Source: Aphanothece saxicola GSE-SYN-MK-01-06B (GTDB taxonomy: Bacteria > Cyanobacteriota > Cyanobacteriia > PCC-6307 > Cyanobiaceae). Taken from it: a DNA stretch of 64,000 nucleotides. The translations under genes and the position numbers were made by a program. Positions within the stretch are counted from its first letter, which is position 1, and each line of letters starts with the position of its first letter. The stretch covers positions 62,001 to 126,000 of the forward strand of contig JAHHGT010000001.1 of the NCBI GenBank assembly GCA_019359745.1, in the 5' to 3' direction. Shown piece by piece: positions 33,198 through 41,444 of this stretch. The notes under the pieces are model-generated. The model was not told the origin of the DNA, made no database searches, and saw only the letters and a program-made list of their open reading frames with translations.

Positions 33198-34337
33198 ATG
33201 ACCCTGGGGGACACCAATGGTGAGCTGGCCGCCATCGCCGCCGCGTTCGAACTTCCGGGCCCGATCCTTGGTCTGGAGCGGCTGGGCAATGGCAATGTCA
33301 ACGACAGTTTCCTGGTCGTCTGTGACGGGGCCCCGTTGCAGCGCTTTGTGCTCCAGCGCCTGAATCGGACGGTGTTTGCGCAACCCGAACTGGTGATGGC
33401 CAACATGATGGCCGTCGCCGAGCATGTCGAGGCGCGATTGAACGGGGGTTGTGCCCTGCTGGGTGAGCGCCGATGGGAACACCCGCGGGTGTTGCTGAGC
33501 GGCGCCGAAGGGCGCCCCTGGGTGGAGCGGAACGGTGGCTTCTGGCGGCTGATCAGCTATATCGAATCCTCCCGAAGCTTTGATGTGGTGGACAGCGCCG
33601 AGCAAGCCAGGGAGGTGGGCTTCGGGCTGGGCGTGTTCCACCACCTGATCAGTGACCTGCCCCCAGCCGGGTTGGCCGACACCCTGGAGGGTTTTCACGT
33701 CACGCCCCGGTATCTGCAGCACTACGACGCGGTGCTGGCCGGTGGACCGGACGGTGCGGAGAGCGAGGAGCTGCAGTGCCGGGCCTTCGTGGAGGAGCGG
33801 CGGGACTTTGCGTCGGTGCTGGAGGCGGCCAGGGAAAGCGGCCAGCTGCGCCTTCGCCCCATCCACGGGGACCCCAAGGTCAACAACGTGATGATGGAGG
33901 TCTGCTCCGGCCGGGCCTGCGCCCTGGTGGATCTTGATACCGTCAAGCCCGGACTGATCCACTACGACATCGGCGATTGTCTGCGCTCCTGCTGCAATTC
34001 CCTGGGGGAGGAGACGGGAGATCTGGAGTCCGTCTGTTTCGATGTCGACCTCTGCCGGGAGGTGCTCAGCGGCTATCTGGCCGCCGCCTCAGGGTTTCTC
34101 ACCGCAGCCGACTACGACCACCTCTATGTGGCGATGCGCCTGATCAGTTTTGAGCTCGGCCTGCGTTTCTTCACCGATCATCTGGCGGGCAATGTCTATT
34201 TCAGGACGGACCGACCGGGCCACAACCTGCAACGCGCCCTGGTGCAATTCCGGCTCACCGAGAGCATCGAGGCCCAGGAGACCCGGATCCAGGACCTGAT
34301 CGCTGAGCTCAGGGCTGACCTCGCCAGCGTCCGTTGA
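33198..34337 (+). CDS. aminoglycoside phosphotransferase/choline kinase-fold small-molecule kinase
   Basis: The 379-residue kinase has an APH/choline-kinase fold: an N-lobe with LGNGNVNDSFLV (nucleotide-binding loop) and FVLQRLN (Lys-equivalent region), the catalytic loop IHGDPKVNNVM with base Asp, and the metal motif LVDLDTVKPG. The pattern resembles N-acetylhexosamine 1-kinase-like enzymes, but substrate is not determined. ATG 33198 is chosen over a TTG at 33144. Its stop overlaps the next start in TGATG, implying translational coupling to the DOMON-like gene. Confidence 0.78.
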   Translation: MTLGDTNGELAAIAAAFELPGPILGLERLGNGNVNDSFLVVCDGAPLQRFVLQRLNRTVFAQPELVMANMMAVAEHVEARLNGGCALLGERRWEHPRVLLSGAEGRPWVERNGGFWRLISYIESSRSFDVVDSAEQAREVGFGLGVFHHLISDLPPAGLADTLEGFHVTPRYLQHYDAVLAGGPDGAESEELQCRAFVEERRDFASVLEAARESGQLRLRPIHGDPKVNNVMMEVCSGRACALVDLDTVKPGLIHYDIGDCLRSCCNSLGEETGDLESVCFDVDLCREVLSGYLAAASGFLTAADYDHLYVAMRLISFELGLRFFTDHLAGNVYFRTDRPGHNLQRALVQFRLTESIEAQETRIQDLIAELRADLASVR

Positions 34338-34885
34338 TGGCTGCGTCCCTGTCCCAGCGCTTCGAGCTGCGCCCCTTCGATGGTGGCAGCGCGTCGCCGG
34401 CTCTCCAGCTCGGGGGTGAGATCAACCGCGAGGGCCGGCGTCTGCGGCTCCGCTTTCGCCTGGCAGGGGCGATCGAGTCGGTGCATCTGCCGGCGCCGGT
34501 GGCGACCCCCGCGCGCCGGGATGGCCTCTGGGCCACAACCTGTTTCGAGTGCTTCTGGGGGATCGAGGGGACGCGGCCCTACTGGGAGCTCAACCTCTCC
34601 CCGGCCGGCCACTGGAACCTCTACCGGCTGGAGGACTATCGCGATGGTCTGCGGCCCGAGCCCGGCTACGACCTGCCGCCCCATCGTGTCGTCCGCGACG
34701 CAAGCGAGCTGGCGCTGCACCTGGATCTGCCGCTGCCGCAGGGGCTCGGCGCGGAGGTGCCGGTGCAGGTGGGGATCACCAGCGTGATCGAGGAGCGCAG
34801 CGGGCGACTGAGCTACTGGGCCCTGGCCCACCCGGTGGCCGAGCCCGACTTTCACCGCCGGGAGGCGTTCCTGCTGCGCCTCTGA
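34337..34885 (+). CDS. DOMON-like (CBM9-type) domain protein
   Basis: The 182-residue beta-sandwich protein matches the DOMON-like type 9 carbohydrate-binding domain group: RRLRLRFRLAGAIESVHLP, GLWATTCFECFWG, and PYWELNLSPAGHWNLYRL. No signal peptide is present, so it is cytosolic. Coupling to the upstream kinase through TGATG suggests joint action, perhaps on a sugar or glycoside; the ligand is unknown. Confidence 0.75.
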   Translation: MAASLSQRFELRPFDGGSASPALQLGGEINREGRRLRLRFRLAGAIESVHLPAPVATPARRDGLWATTCFECFWGIEGTRPYWELNLSPAGHWNLYRLEDYRDGLRPEPGYDLPPHRVVRDASELALHLDLPLPQGLGAEVPVQVGITSVIEERSGRLSYWALAHPVAEPDFHRREAFLLRL

Positions 34886-34909
34886 GAACGTCGGCCATGG
34901 CGCTGGGGC

Positions 34910-35818
34910 TTATCCGGCGGCGTGGTAGCTGCTGCGCACCAATGGGCCACTGCGCACCTGGGCGAATCCCATGGCGCTGGCGGTGATGCCCAGCTCCTCA
35001 AACTCCTCCGGTGTCCAGTAGCGGGCCACGGGGATGTGGGCCAGGGAGGGGCGCAGGTACTGGCCCAGGGTGAGGCGCTGGCAGCCGGCAGCCCGCAGGT
35101 GCTCCAGGGTGGCCACCACCTCCGCGGCCGTCTCGCCGAGTCCCAGCATCAGTCCCGACTTGGTGGGAATCTCGGGCGCCAGTTCCCGGGCCGCTGCCAG
35201 CAACTCCAGGGAGCGGCCATAGGTGGCGCCGCGGCGCACCTCCCCCTGCAGGCGCTCCACCGTTTCCAGGTTGTGGTTGAAGCACACCGGCGCGGCAGCC
35301 AGCACCGCCGCCAGCCGTTGCCGCTGGGCCCGGCGGCCCGCTTCGGGGTCGGCATGGCCGCCCCAGAAATCAGGGGTGAGCACCTCGACCATCACCTGCG
35401 GATCGCGGCGGCGGATCGCTGCCATGGCGGCGATGAACAGGCTGGCGCCGTGGTCGGCCAGGTCGTCGCGGGCCACGGCGGTGAGCACCACATAGCGCAG
35501 GTTGAGCACCTGCACCGCCTCCGCCACCCGCTCCGGTTCGTCTGCATCGAGGGGGAGCGGCGCCCTGCCCTTGTCCACCTGGCAGAAGGCGCAGCTGCGG
35601 GTGCAGATGGGCCCGCCCAACAGAAAGGTGGCTGTGCCGGCGGCGTAGCACTCGCCCCGGTTGGGACAACGCCCCTCCTCGCAGATGGTGTGCAGCCGCT
35701 GCTCCCGGACCACCCCCTGAACCCGTTCGGTGGCTGAGGCCTCCCCAAGGGGGCGACGGATCCACTCCGGCAGACGCTCCGTGGGGGGGGTGGCGCTGTA
35801 GCGGCTGGTGGGTCGCAT
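34910..35818 (-). CDS. lipA: lipoyl synthase
   Basis: The 302-residue radical-SAM enzyme inserts two sulfur atoms into protein-bound octanoyl groups to form lipoyl cofactor for 2-oxoacid dehydrogenases and the glycine cleavage system. Both iron-sulfur clusters are visible: the auxiliary [12 protein letters not shown] (CX4CX5C) and the radical-SAM CTRSCAFC (CX3CX2C). The C-terminus ends [10 protein letters not shown], containing the conserved RSSY Ser that ligates the auxiliary cluster. Full length. Confidence 0.93.
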   Translation of the reverse strand: MRPTSRYSATPPTERLPEWIRRPLGEASATERVQGVVREQRLHTICEEGRCPNRGECYAAGTATFLLGGPICTRSCAFCQVDKGRAPLPLDADEPERVAEAVQVLNLRYVVLTAVARDDLADHGASLFIAAMAAIRRRDPQVMVEVLTPDFWGGHADPEAGRRAQRQRLAAVLAAAPVCFNHNLETVERLQGEVRRGATYGRSLELLAAARELAPEIPTKSGLMLGLGETAAEVVATLEHLRAAGCQRLTLGQYLRPSLAHIPVARYWTPEEFEELGITASAMGFAQVRSGPLVRSSYHAAG

Positions 35819-35933
35819 CGCTGGCAGGGCAACCGCTCGCTGAGGGCTCCGAACGGCATTTCCGGCCGGCAGAACCTGACAATAGGGGCTTCACTGCGGC
35901 CAGTGATCTCCCTGCGAGGGTTGCGTCCTCAGG

Positions 35934-36167
35934 TCAGCAGGAGAGGTTCGCTGTGGCCACACCCAGGGCCGCGAACAGGCCCATGACGGGCCCCTGTGCC
36001 AGCAGGGCCAGCAAGAGCAGCATGCCACTGATCGGGTTGTTGATGAAGATCACCTGGCCCAGGCTGCGCAGGGCGCTGGTCAGGGCCGTGCCGATGGTGT
36101 GACCTTCCCATCTCTGACTGAGGTGCGGCAGCGTGCCGGCGGTCGGCAACCATGGCGAGCGCGTCAT
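35934..36167 (-). pseudogene. truncated urea transporter (UT family)
   Basis: A 77-codon ORF encodes only the first membrane part of a urea transporter: ALRSLGQVIFINNPISGMLL closely matches the conserved N-terminal LRGxxQVxFxNNPxSGxL of UT channels. LLALLAQGPVMGLFAALGVA then follows before a stop at 35934. Full-length UT proteins have about 300-330 residues, and the lipA gene begins 116 nt further, so the remaining helices are gone. Its ATG overlaps the recR stop (ATGA). I read it as the remnant of a deleted gene. Confidence 0.65.
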
Positions 36168-36763
36168 TCCATCCGGCGGCGTCCTTCGAACGCCCGCGCC
36201 AGGGTCACCTCGTCGGCGTATTCCAGCTCACCCCCCACCGGCAGTCCGTAGGCGATGCGGGTGACGCTGGTGAAGGGCTTGAGCAGCCGGGCCAGGTAGA
36301 GGCTGGTGGTGTCCCCCTCGACGCTGGGGGTGAGGGCCAGGATCACCTCGATGATCCCCTCCCGGTCGACCCGTTCCACCAGCGGCTGAATCTGCAACAG
36401 CTCCGGACCGATGCCATCCATCGGCGAGATCAGTCCGCCCAGCACGTGGTAGTGGCCATGGAATTCGCGGCTGCGTTCCATCGCCAGCAGGTCGCGGGAG
36501 TCGGCCACCACACAGATCTGGCCGTTGCGCCGCTCCTCATTGCGGCAGATCTCGCAGAACTCCTCGGCAGACAGGTGGAAACAGCGGCGGCATTGCCCCA
36601 CCTGGCTGCGGGCCGCCAGCAGGGCATCGGCGAAGCTGCGGATCTGTTCTTCCGGCTGGCGCAGCAGGTGCAGGGCCAGGCGCTGGGCCGTGCGGGGTCC
36701 GATGCCCGGCAGTCGTTCGAACTGGTCGATCAGCCGGGCCAGGGGTCGGGTGAAACCGCTCAG
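36164..36763 (-). CDS. recR: recombination mediator protein RecR
   Basis: RecR acts with RecF/RecO to load RecA on SSB-coated single-stranded gaps. The protein shows the N-terminal helix-hairpin-helix ([20 protein letters not shown]), the zinc finger ([16 protein letters not shown]), and the Toprim core ([19 protein letters not shown] and [14 protein letters not shown]). From GTG 36601 only 145 residues would result, lacking the HhH. The frame continues upstream, and CTG 36763 gives 199 residues, the usual length. No ATG, GTG or TTG occurs between, so a CTG start or a base error is likely. Confidence 0.85.
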   Translation of the reverse strand: MSGFTRPLARLIDQFERLPGIGPRTAQRLALHLLRQPEEQIRSFADALLAARSQVGQCRRCFHLSAEEFCEICRNEERRNGQICVVADSRDLLAMERSREFHGHYHVLGGLISPMDGIGPELLQIQPLVERVDREGIIEVILALTPSVEGDTTSLYLARLLKPFTSVTRIAYGLPVGGELEYADEVTLARAFEGRRRME

Positions 36764-36870
36764 CGAACCGGCTGCAGGTGGGTGGAATCTAGGCGGCCCG
36801 CTCGCGCCGGGCAGGGCGCCGGGTGAGGATGGCAGCGGCTCTCGCCAGCTCCCCTGCCCCGCTCCGTGCC

Positions 36871-37464
36871 ATGGGTTTCCCTGCCACCCACCCGCCCGTT
36901 CCCACCGCCGCCGCCGGGCGCTCCCGCTGGGGCGGATCTCTGGTCGCGGCCCTGCTGCTGAGCCTGATGCTGGTGGGCTGCAGCGCCGCCGCGGCTGGCC
37001 TGAATTCCTTCCAGAGCCCGGATGGCCGCTATGCCTTCCTCTACCCCACGGGCTGGACCCGGGTGCAGGTCAGCAATGGTCCCCAGGTGGTCTTCCACGA
37101 CCTGATCAACAGCGACGAAACCCTCAGCCTGGTGGTGTCCGAGGTCACCCCCGACCGGGATCTCAGCCAGCTGGGCAGTGCCGTCGAGGTGGGCGAGACC
37201 CTGCGCCGCAGCGTCATCTCACCGCAAGGCAGCGGCCGCGACGCCGAACTGGTGGAGGCCCATGAGCGAGAGCAGGGCGGCCGCACCTACTACGACCTGG
37301 AGTACACGGTCCATCTGGCCGACCGGGACCGCCACGAGCTGGCCACCGTGGTGGTGGATCGTGGCCGGCTGTACACCTTCGCCGCCAGCACCAACGAAGC
37401 CCGCTGGAACAAGGTGAAGGATCTGTTCGCCGTGGTGATCGGCTCCTTCACGCTTCAGATCTAG
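36871..37464 (+). CDS. psbP: photosystem II lipoprotein CyanoP (PsbP family)
   Basis: The 197-residue thylakoid lipoprotein assists assembly or stability of photosystem II on the lumenal side. A signal anchor leads to the lipobox LMLVGC (lipidated Cys about residue 36). The PsbP domain follows ([54 protein letters not shown]). It establishes the organism as an oxygenic phototroph. ATG 36871 gives a sensible signal; an upstream in-frame start at 36823 adds 16 residues. It is divergent from recR. Confidence 0.92.
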   Translation: MGFPATHPPVPTAAAGRSRWGGSLVAALLLSLMLVGCSAAAAGLNSFQSPDGRYAFLYPTGWTRVQVSNGPQVVFHDLINSDETLSLVVSEVTPDRDLSQLGSAVEVGETLRRSVISPQGSGRDAELVEAHEREQGGRTYYDLEYTVHLADRDRHELATVVVDRGRLYTFAASTNEARWNKVKDLFAVVIGSFTLQI

Positions 37465-37466
37465 GC

Positions 37467-38531
37467 ATGGCTGGCCCTGGCCGGCTGGCCATCGTGGGGG
37501 GTGGCCTGGCCGGCAGCCTGCTGGCCCTGGAACTGGTGGAGCGGGGCCTGCCCGTCACCCTTGTGGATGCGGCGGAGTCCACGGCCACGGCGCTCAGTTA
37601 TGGCGGGGTGGCCTGGTGGGCCGGGGCCCCCGGCCGCCTGGGCCGGCTGCTGCACCAGGCCCCCGAGCGCTGGCGACGGCTGCAGGCCCGCCATGGACCC
37701 CTTGGCTGGCGGCGCTGCGGTCTGCGCCTCCATGGCGGCGGCTGGGGCCGTTCCCTGCTGCGCCCGCCCTTCGCCCAGGTGGACAGCACCGTGCTGATGG
37801 AGGCCCTGCCCCGGGTGTTGAAAGCCGCTGGGGTCGAGCGGCGGCGGGCGCGGGTCGTGGCCCCGCCGCGGCCGGTGGTCGCTGGCTGGCAGCTGGAGCT
37901 GGAGCCCGGTGGCTCCCTGCTGGCGGAGCAGGTGGTGCTGGCGGCCGGGGCCGGTTGCCGCTTCCTGGCCCCCACGTTGCCGGATCGCCTCCGCATCAGC
38001 TGGGCCGGGGTGCTGGCCCTGCCGGCACGGCCGCCGCTGTTGCCATCCTCGGGCCGTCCCTGGTGGCGGCATGCCGTGCAGCGCCGCATCGTCCAGCCAC
38101 GCCACTGGCAGCGTCCCGTCCTGGAGCGGGCGGCGCCGGGGCTGGGGGAGGAGCGCTGGATCGTCGATGCCGGTTGCGCCCCCTGGGGCGAGGGGTTGCT
38201 GCTGGGCCAGATCAGCTTGGTGCGGCCGGGCCTGGACTGCGGCGAGCCACCAGAGGCGCCAGCCATGGAAGAGCGTCTGCGCCAGGGGCTGGCCGGACTC
38301 GACCCGTTGCTGGCAGACCTGGCTGGCCCGTATCGGCAGGTGCCTGTCTCCTTCTGCAGCAACGGGCTCCCCCTGGTGGGACCTGTGCCGGGGGCGGCCG
38401 GCCTGTGGGTGTTCAGCGGCTTTGGCGGGGCCTTCGCCCAGGTGCCGGTGCTGGCTCCCCTGCTGGCCGATGTCATCGCCGGTGTGGCCGATGGCGCGGC
38501 CCTGGCCCGATTGGGCGTGCTGGCGGGCTGA
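37467..38531 (+). CDS. FAD-dependent amine oxidase/dehydrogenase-like protein (DAO family)
   Basis: The 354-residue flavoprotein has an N-terminal Rossmann motif LAIVGGGLAGSLLALELVE, a second FAD contact VVLAAGAGCRFLA, and a C-terminal GLWVFSGFGGAFAQVPVLAP, all typical of D-amino-acid-oxidase/glycine-oxidase-like enzymes. The substrate is not apparent. It starts 2 nt after psbP on the same strand and may share its transcript. Confidence 0.8.
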   Translation: MAGPGRLAIVGGGLAGSLLALELVERGLPVTLVDAAESTATALSYGGVAWWAGAPGRLGRLLHQAPERWRRLQARHGPLGWRRCGLRLHGGGWGRSLLRPPFAQVDSTVLMEALPRVLKAAGVERRRARVVAPPRPVVAGWQLELEPGGSLLAEQVVLAAGAGCRFLAPTLPDRLRISWAGVLALPARPPLLPSSGRPWWRHAVQRRIVQPRHWQRPVLERAAPGLGEERWIVDAGCAPWGEGLLLGQISLVRPGLDCGEPPEAPAMEERLRQGLAGLDPLLADLAGPYRQVPVSFCSNGLPLVGPVPGAAGLWVFSGFGGAFAQVPVLAPLLADVIAGVADGAALARLGVLAG

Positions 38532-38551
38532 CAGGTGGGCTCCCATCCAGC

Positions 38552-39907
38552 ATGCTGGCGGCGATGGCCACCTCCGCTCCCCCGACTGGTGCAGCGCCGC
38601 CGAGCCGGCCGCTTGGCGGCCTGCGCCGCCGCTGGCGGGGCCTCGATGATCGGGGCCAGGTGGGGGCGTGCCTGGTGGCGATGGGCGGAGCCCTCGGGTT
38701 GTGGGTCCTGTTCTGGCCCGTGCCCACGGAGGTGATGGGGCAGGGGGTGCTGCTCTACCCCAACACGGCTGGCCTGCTGGATGCCCGCTCCGGCGGTCAG
38801 GTGCGACGGCTGAGGGTGGCCGTGGGGCAGGAGGTGCGCAAGGGGCAGGTGCTGATGGAGCTTTATCTGCCGGTGCTCGACCGCCAGCTGCAGCAGCAGC
38901 GCGGCAACCTGGCCCAGTTGGAGCGCGACAACCGCGAGCTCGACCGCCGGGATGCCCTGCGGCTGGCCAGCGAGAAGCTCAGTCTTGACACCTCCCTGGC
39001 CAAGTTGGCCCAGGATCGGCGCCGCTACGAGGAGCTGGCGGCCACGTACGCGGAAAAGGTGCGCAACCTGCGCTGGCTCAGCCAGCGGGAGGTGGTGGCT
39101 CCCCTGGCCGCCGAGGTGGTGGCGGCCGAGCAGGGCCTGACCAACACCAGCGTCAGTCTCGATGCGGTCAGGATCCAGGAGAAGGAGCTGCTGACCAGCT
39201 ATGAGCAGGTCAAGCTCGACATCCAGACCCAGGCCTTGCGGCGCCGCTATCAGATCGACGACATGCGCCGCCAGATCCGCGTCACCGAGGCACGCCTGGC
39301 CTACGACGGCCAGGTGCTGGCCGACCGGGACGGCACGGTGCTGGATCTGCAGGTGATCCAGGGCCAGACGGTCGCCACCGGTCAGCGACTGGGCACCCTC
39401 GGTCGTGCCGCCGCCCCCACCGGTGAGCGGCCGCCGCTGCTGCGGGCGGTCGCCTATTTCGCCCCTGCCGATGCCCGGCGGCTGCCGGCGGGCCTGCCGG
39501 TGGAAGTCGTGCCCCTGTGGGACCAACGGGGCCGGTTCGGCGGCATCGTGGGCAAGGTGACCCAGGTGCTGGCCCTGCCGGCCACGGAGGAGGACATCTC
39601 CACCACCATCGGCAATCCCCAACTGGCCAGGGATCTGCTCAAGGGAGGCCCGGTGATGCGCACGGAGATTGAGCTGGAGCGGGATCCCACCAGCCGGGAT
39701 GGTTACCGCTGGACGCTTTCGGGGGGTAGCGGTGTGTTCCCGGTGCGGGAAGGCCTCACGATCGCTGCCCATGCCTACGTCGAGTGGCGCACGCCGATCA
39801 CCTACGTGCTCCCCGGGCTGCGCTCCCTCACCGGCGGCTACCGCACGCTGCGCATGGATCGTCTCTGGGATCGCCCCTCCCTGCGCCAGAGCGGGCCGTT
39901 GCCATGA
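38552..39907 (+). CDS. NHLM-type HlyD/membrane-fusion secretion protein
   Basis: The 451-residue periplasmic adaptor has one N-terminal membrane helix (VGACLVAMGGALGLWVLFW), a lipoyl-like half (GQVRRLRVAVGQEVRKGQVL), a long coiled coil (about 105-250), the second lipoyl half (DGTVLDLQVIQGQTVATGQR) and a beta-barrel domain. The C-terminal pattern GGIVGKV...TIGNPQLA...GPVMRTEIELERDP...ITYVLPGLRS is that of NHLM bacteriocin-system secretion proteins, which pair with peptidase ABC transporters for modified peptides. No such transporter or precursor is adjacent. ATG 38564 is an alternative start. Confidence 0.82.
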   Translation: MLAAMATSAPPTGAAPPSRPLGGLRRRWRGLDDRGQVGACLVAMGGALGLWVLFWPVPTEVMGQGVLLYPNTAGLLDARSGGQVRRLRVAVGQEVRKGQVLMELYLPVLDRQLQQQRGNLAQLERDNRELDRRDALRLASEKLSLDTSLAKLAQDRRRYEELAATYAEKVRNLRWLSQREVVAPLAAEVVAAEQGLTNTSVSLDAVRIQEKELLTSYEQVKLDIQTQALRRRYQIDDMRRQIRVTEARLAYDGQVLADRDGTVLDLQVIQGQTVATGQRLGTLGRAAAPTGERPPLLRAVAYFAPADARRLPAGLPVEVVPLWDQRGRFGGIVGKVTQVLALPATEEDISTTIGNPQLARDLLKGGPVMRTEIELERDPTSRDGYRWTLSGGSGVFPVREGLTIAAHAYVEWRTPITYVLPGLRSLTGGYRTLRMDRLWDRPSLRQSGPLP

Positions 39908-40095
39908 GTGAGCAGCGACGCTGGCAGATCCGTAACCCCCTGCTGCGCCAGGAACTTCCCTGGTTGATCAGTGAGGTGGTGCTGCTGGTGGTGCTGTGCA
40001 ACGCCAATCCGCCGGAACTGTGGTTCTGGCTGGTGGTGCTGGTGGTGATCCTGGGGTACAGGATCGAGCGCTGGATCTCCTCCCGGCCGGAATGA
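39904..40095 (+). CDS. small two-helix membrane protein
   Basis: The 63-residue protein consists of a short basic N-terminus (RRWQIRNPLLRQELPW) and two hydrophobic segments (LISEVVLLVVLC and LWFWLVVLVVILG). It overlaps the HlyD stop by 4 nt (ATGA), so it is translationally coupled and may be an accessory subunit of that secretion system. No named family recognised. Confidence 0.62.
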   Translation: MSEQRRWQIRNPLLRQELPWLISEVVLLVVLCNANPPELWFWLVVLVVILGYRIERWISSRPE

Positions 40096-40098
40096 GCT

Positions 40099-40139
40099 CC
40101 TTCGTCCTGTCCCCCCGACGGGCCGGCGCCGCCCGAAGG
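40099..40139. terminator. nested hairpin between convergent genes
   Basis: CCTTCG (40099-40104) pairs with CGAAGG (40134-40139), enclosing CGGGC-7 nt-GCCCG. It sits in the 54-nt gap between the convergent small membrane protein and GGDEF genes, a likely place for a bidirectional terminator. No T-run is seen. Confidence 0.35.
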
Positions 40140-40149
40140 CGTCTCGGGT

Positions 40150-41196
40150 TCAGCCGGCGGTCTCCTGGAAGCGATGGGTGAACCCCGACCAAGAGGCCTC
40201 CGTCGCAGCCGATGCTGTTGCCCGACCAGCGCCCTGATCTTCAGAACGAAGCAGCTTGATCTCGTGCATCAGGGCATCTGCATCGGCAAGAAGCTCGGCG
40301 ATGGTTTCATGCCTTTCAGGCTGATAGGACGTGATTCCATAGCTGAAATCAATGTTGTACGTCTTGTTGGAAAGTCTATTTTCATGCATCAAAGCGGCCT
40401 TGATGCGATGAATGACTGCCTCTGATTGCTCACGGGTGGAGTTGATCAACAACACCACGAATTCATCACCACCCAGTCTGGCCACGACATCGGAATCACG
40501 GCAGACATGCTTGATTTGGTCAGCAAAGGTGATCAGGACCCGATCGCCTTCCCCATGGCCATGGAGGTTGTTGATCGTCTTGAAATGTTCCAGATCGAGA
40601 TAGAGCAGCGACACAGGCAAACCCTGACGGGTGCACAGCTGCAGGCTCTGCTGGGCAAGGGCCAGAAAACCGCGTCTGTTCTCAAGACCGGTGAGCCCAT
40701 CCCTTGTGGCCAGTGAGGTCGCAGCCAGTTGCTGCTGCACAAGGCAAGCCAGATCCTTCAGGGTTTCGATCTGTGCCGGATCCAGGGAACGGACCTCTTG
40801 ATCGGCAATGCAGAGGGTGCCGATCTTGCGCTGATCAATGATCAGCGGACAGCCGGCGTAGAAACGGATGTGGGGGTCACCCACAACCATGGGATTATCA
40901 AAAAAGCGCTCATCCTTGAGGGTGTCTTCAACGATCATGACATCGGAAGCCACAATCGTATGCCCACAGAAGGACATGCTTCTGTCGATTTCGGAGACCG
41001 TGAGTCCGACGCAGGATTTGTACAACAACCGCTCGTCATCAACCAGGCTGATCACACTGATCGGAGCCTTGAAGATGCGCCCGGCCATTCGGGTCAACCG
41101 GTCAAGCTCGGCATCCTCCCCCGTGTCTAGGAGCTGCAGGGAGCGAAGCTTGGCCAGGCGAAGCTTCTCGTCTTCTGGGGTTTCGGGCGATTTCAA
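40150..41196 (-). CDS. GAF-GGDEF diguanylate cyclase
   Basis: The 348-residue signalling enzyme has a GAF domain (about 25-158; FYAGCPLIIDQRKIGTLCIAD) and a C-terminal GGDEF domain (about 162-320) with intact active site RLGGDEFVVLL (242-246). The RxxD inhibitory site RDSD (233-236) lies five residues upstream of GGDEF. It should make cyclic-di-GMP in response to a ligand or redox signal sensed by GAF, with product inhibition. The gene is visibly more AT-rich than its neighbours, suggesting recent acquisition or weak selection. Confidence 0.88.
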   Translation of the reverse strand: MKSPETPEDEKLRLAKLRSLQLLDTGEDAELDRLTRMAGRIFKAPISVISLVDDERLLYKSCVGLTVSEIDRSMSFCGHTIVASDVMIVEDTLKDERFFDNPMVVGDPHIRFYAGCPLIIDQRKIGTLCIADQEVRSLDPAQIETLKDLACLVQQQLAATSLATRDGLTGLENRRGFLALAQQSLQLCTRQGLPVSLLYLDLEHFKTINNLHGHGEGDRVLITFADQIKHVCRDSDVVARLGGDEFVVLLINSTREQSEAVIHRIKAALMHENRLSNKTYNIDFSYGITSYQPERHETIAELLADADALMHEIKLLRSEDQGAGRATASAATEASWSGFTHRFQETAG

Positions 41197-41309
41197 TGCA
41201 TCCCTCTGGAATTCATGGGCTGGACTGCGGTGTCAATCGGGAGGGGACGAAACCAGCGTGGAAAGGCCAGCTAAGTAAGAGGAGCGTTGTGTGATAAGCC
41301 ACACCTTCG

Positions 41310-41326
41310 GTCAGCAATGAGCTGAC
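41310..41326. promoter_or_regulatory. palindrome upstream of the GGDEF gene
   Basis: GTCAGC-AATGA-GCTGAC is a perfect 6-bp inverted repeat, with GTGTG...CACAC close by. It lies in the 248-nt gap between the ClC stop and the GGDEF start, both on the minus strand, and may be an operator of the cyclase or a terminator of the upstream operon. Confidence 0.4.
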
Positions 41327-41444
41327 AGACCGCATCAATCATAGTCAACATTAGCCTCTTTTGCCCAGGCACCCCCTGACTCACCTGCCCTTCGCTGAGG
41401 CTTCAGCGATTCAGCCATGGAAAGACTTGGTGTCGTGCCAAGAC

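Noticed and set aside
36760-37098. Minus-strand ORF of 112 codons between recR and psbP
   Set aside because: It is antisense to psbP, is in a different frame from recR, and has low-complexity composition.
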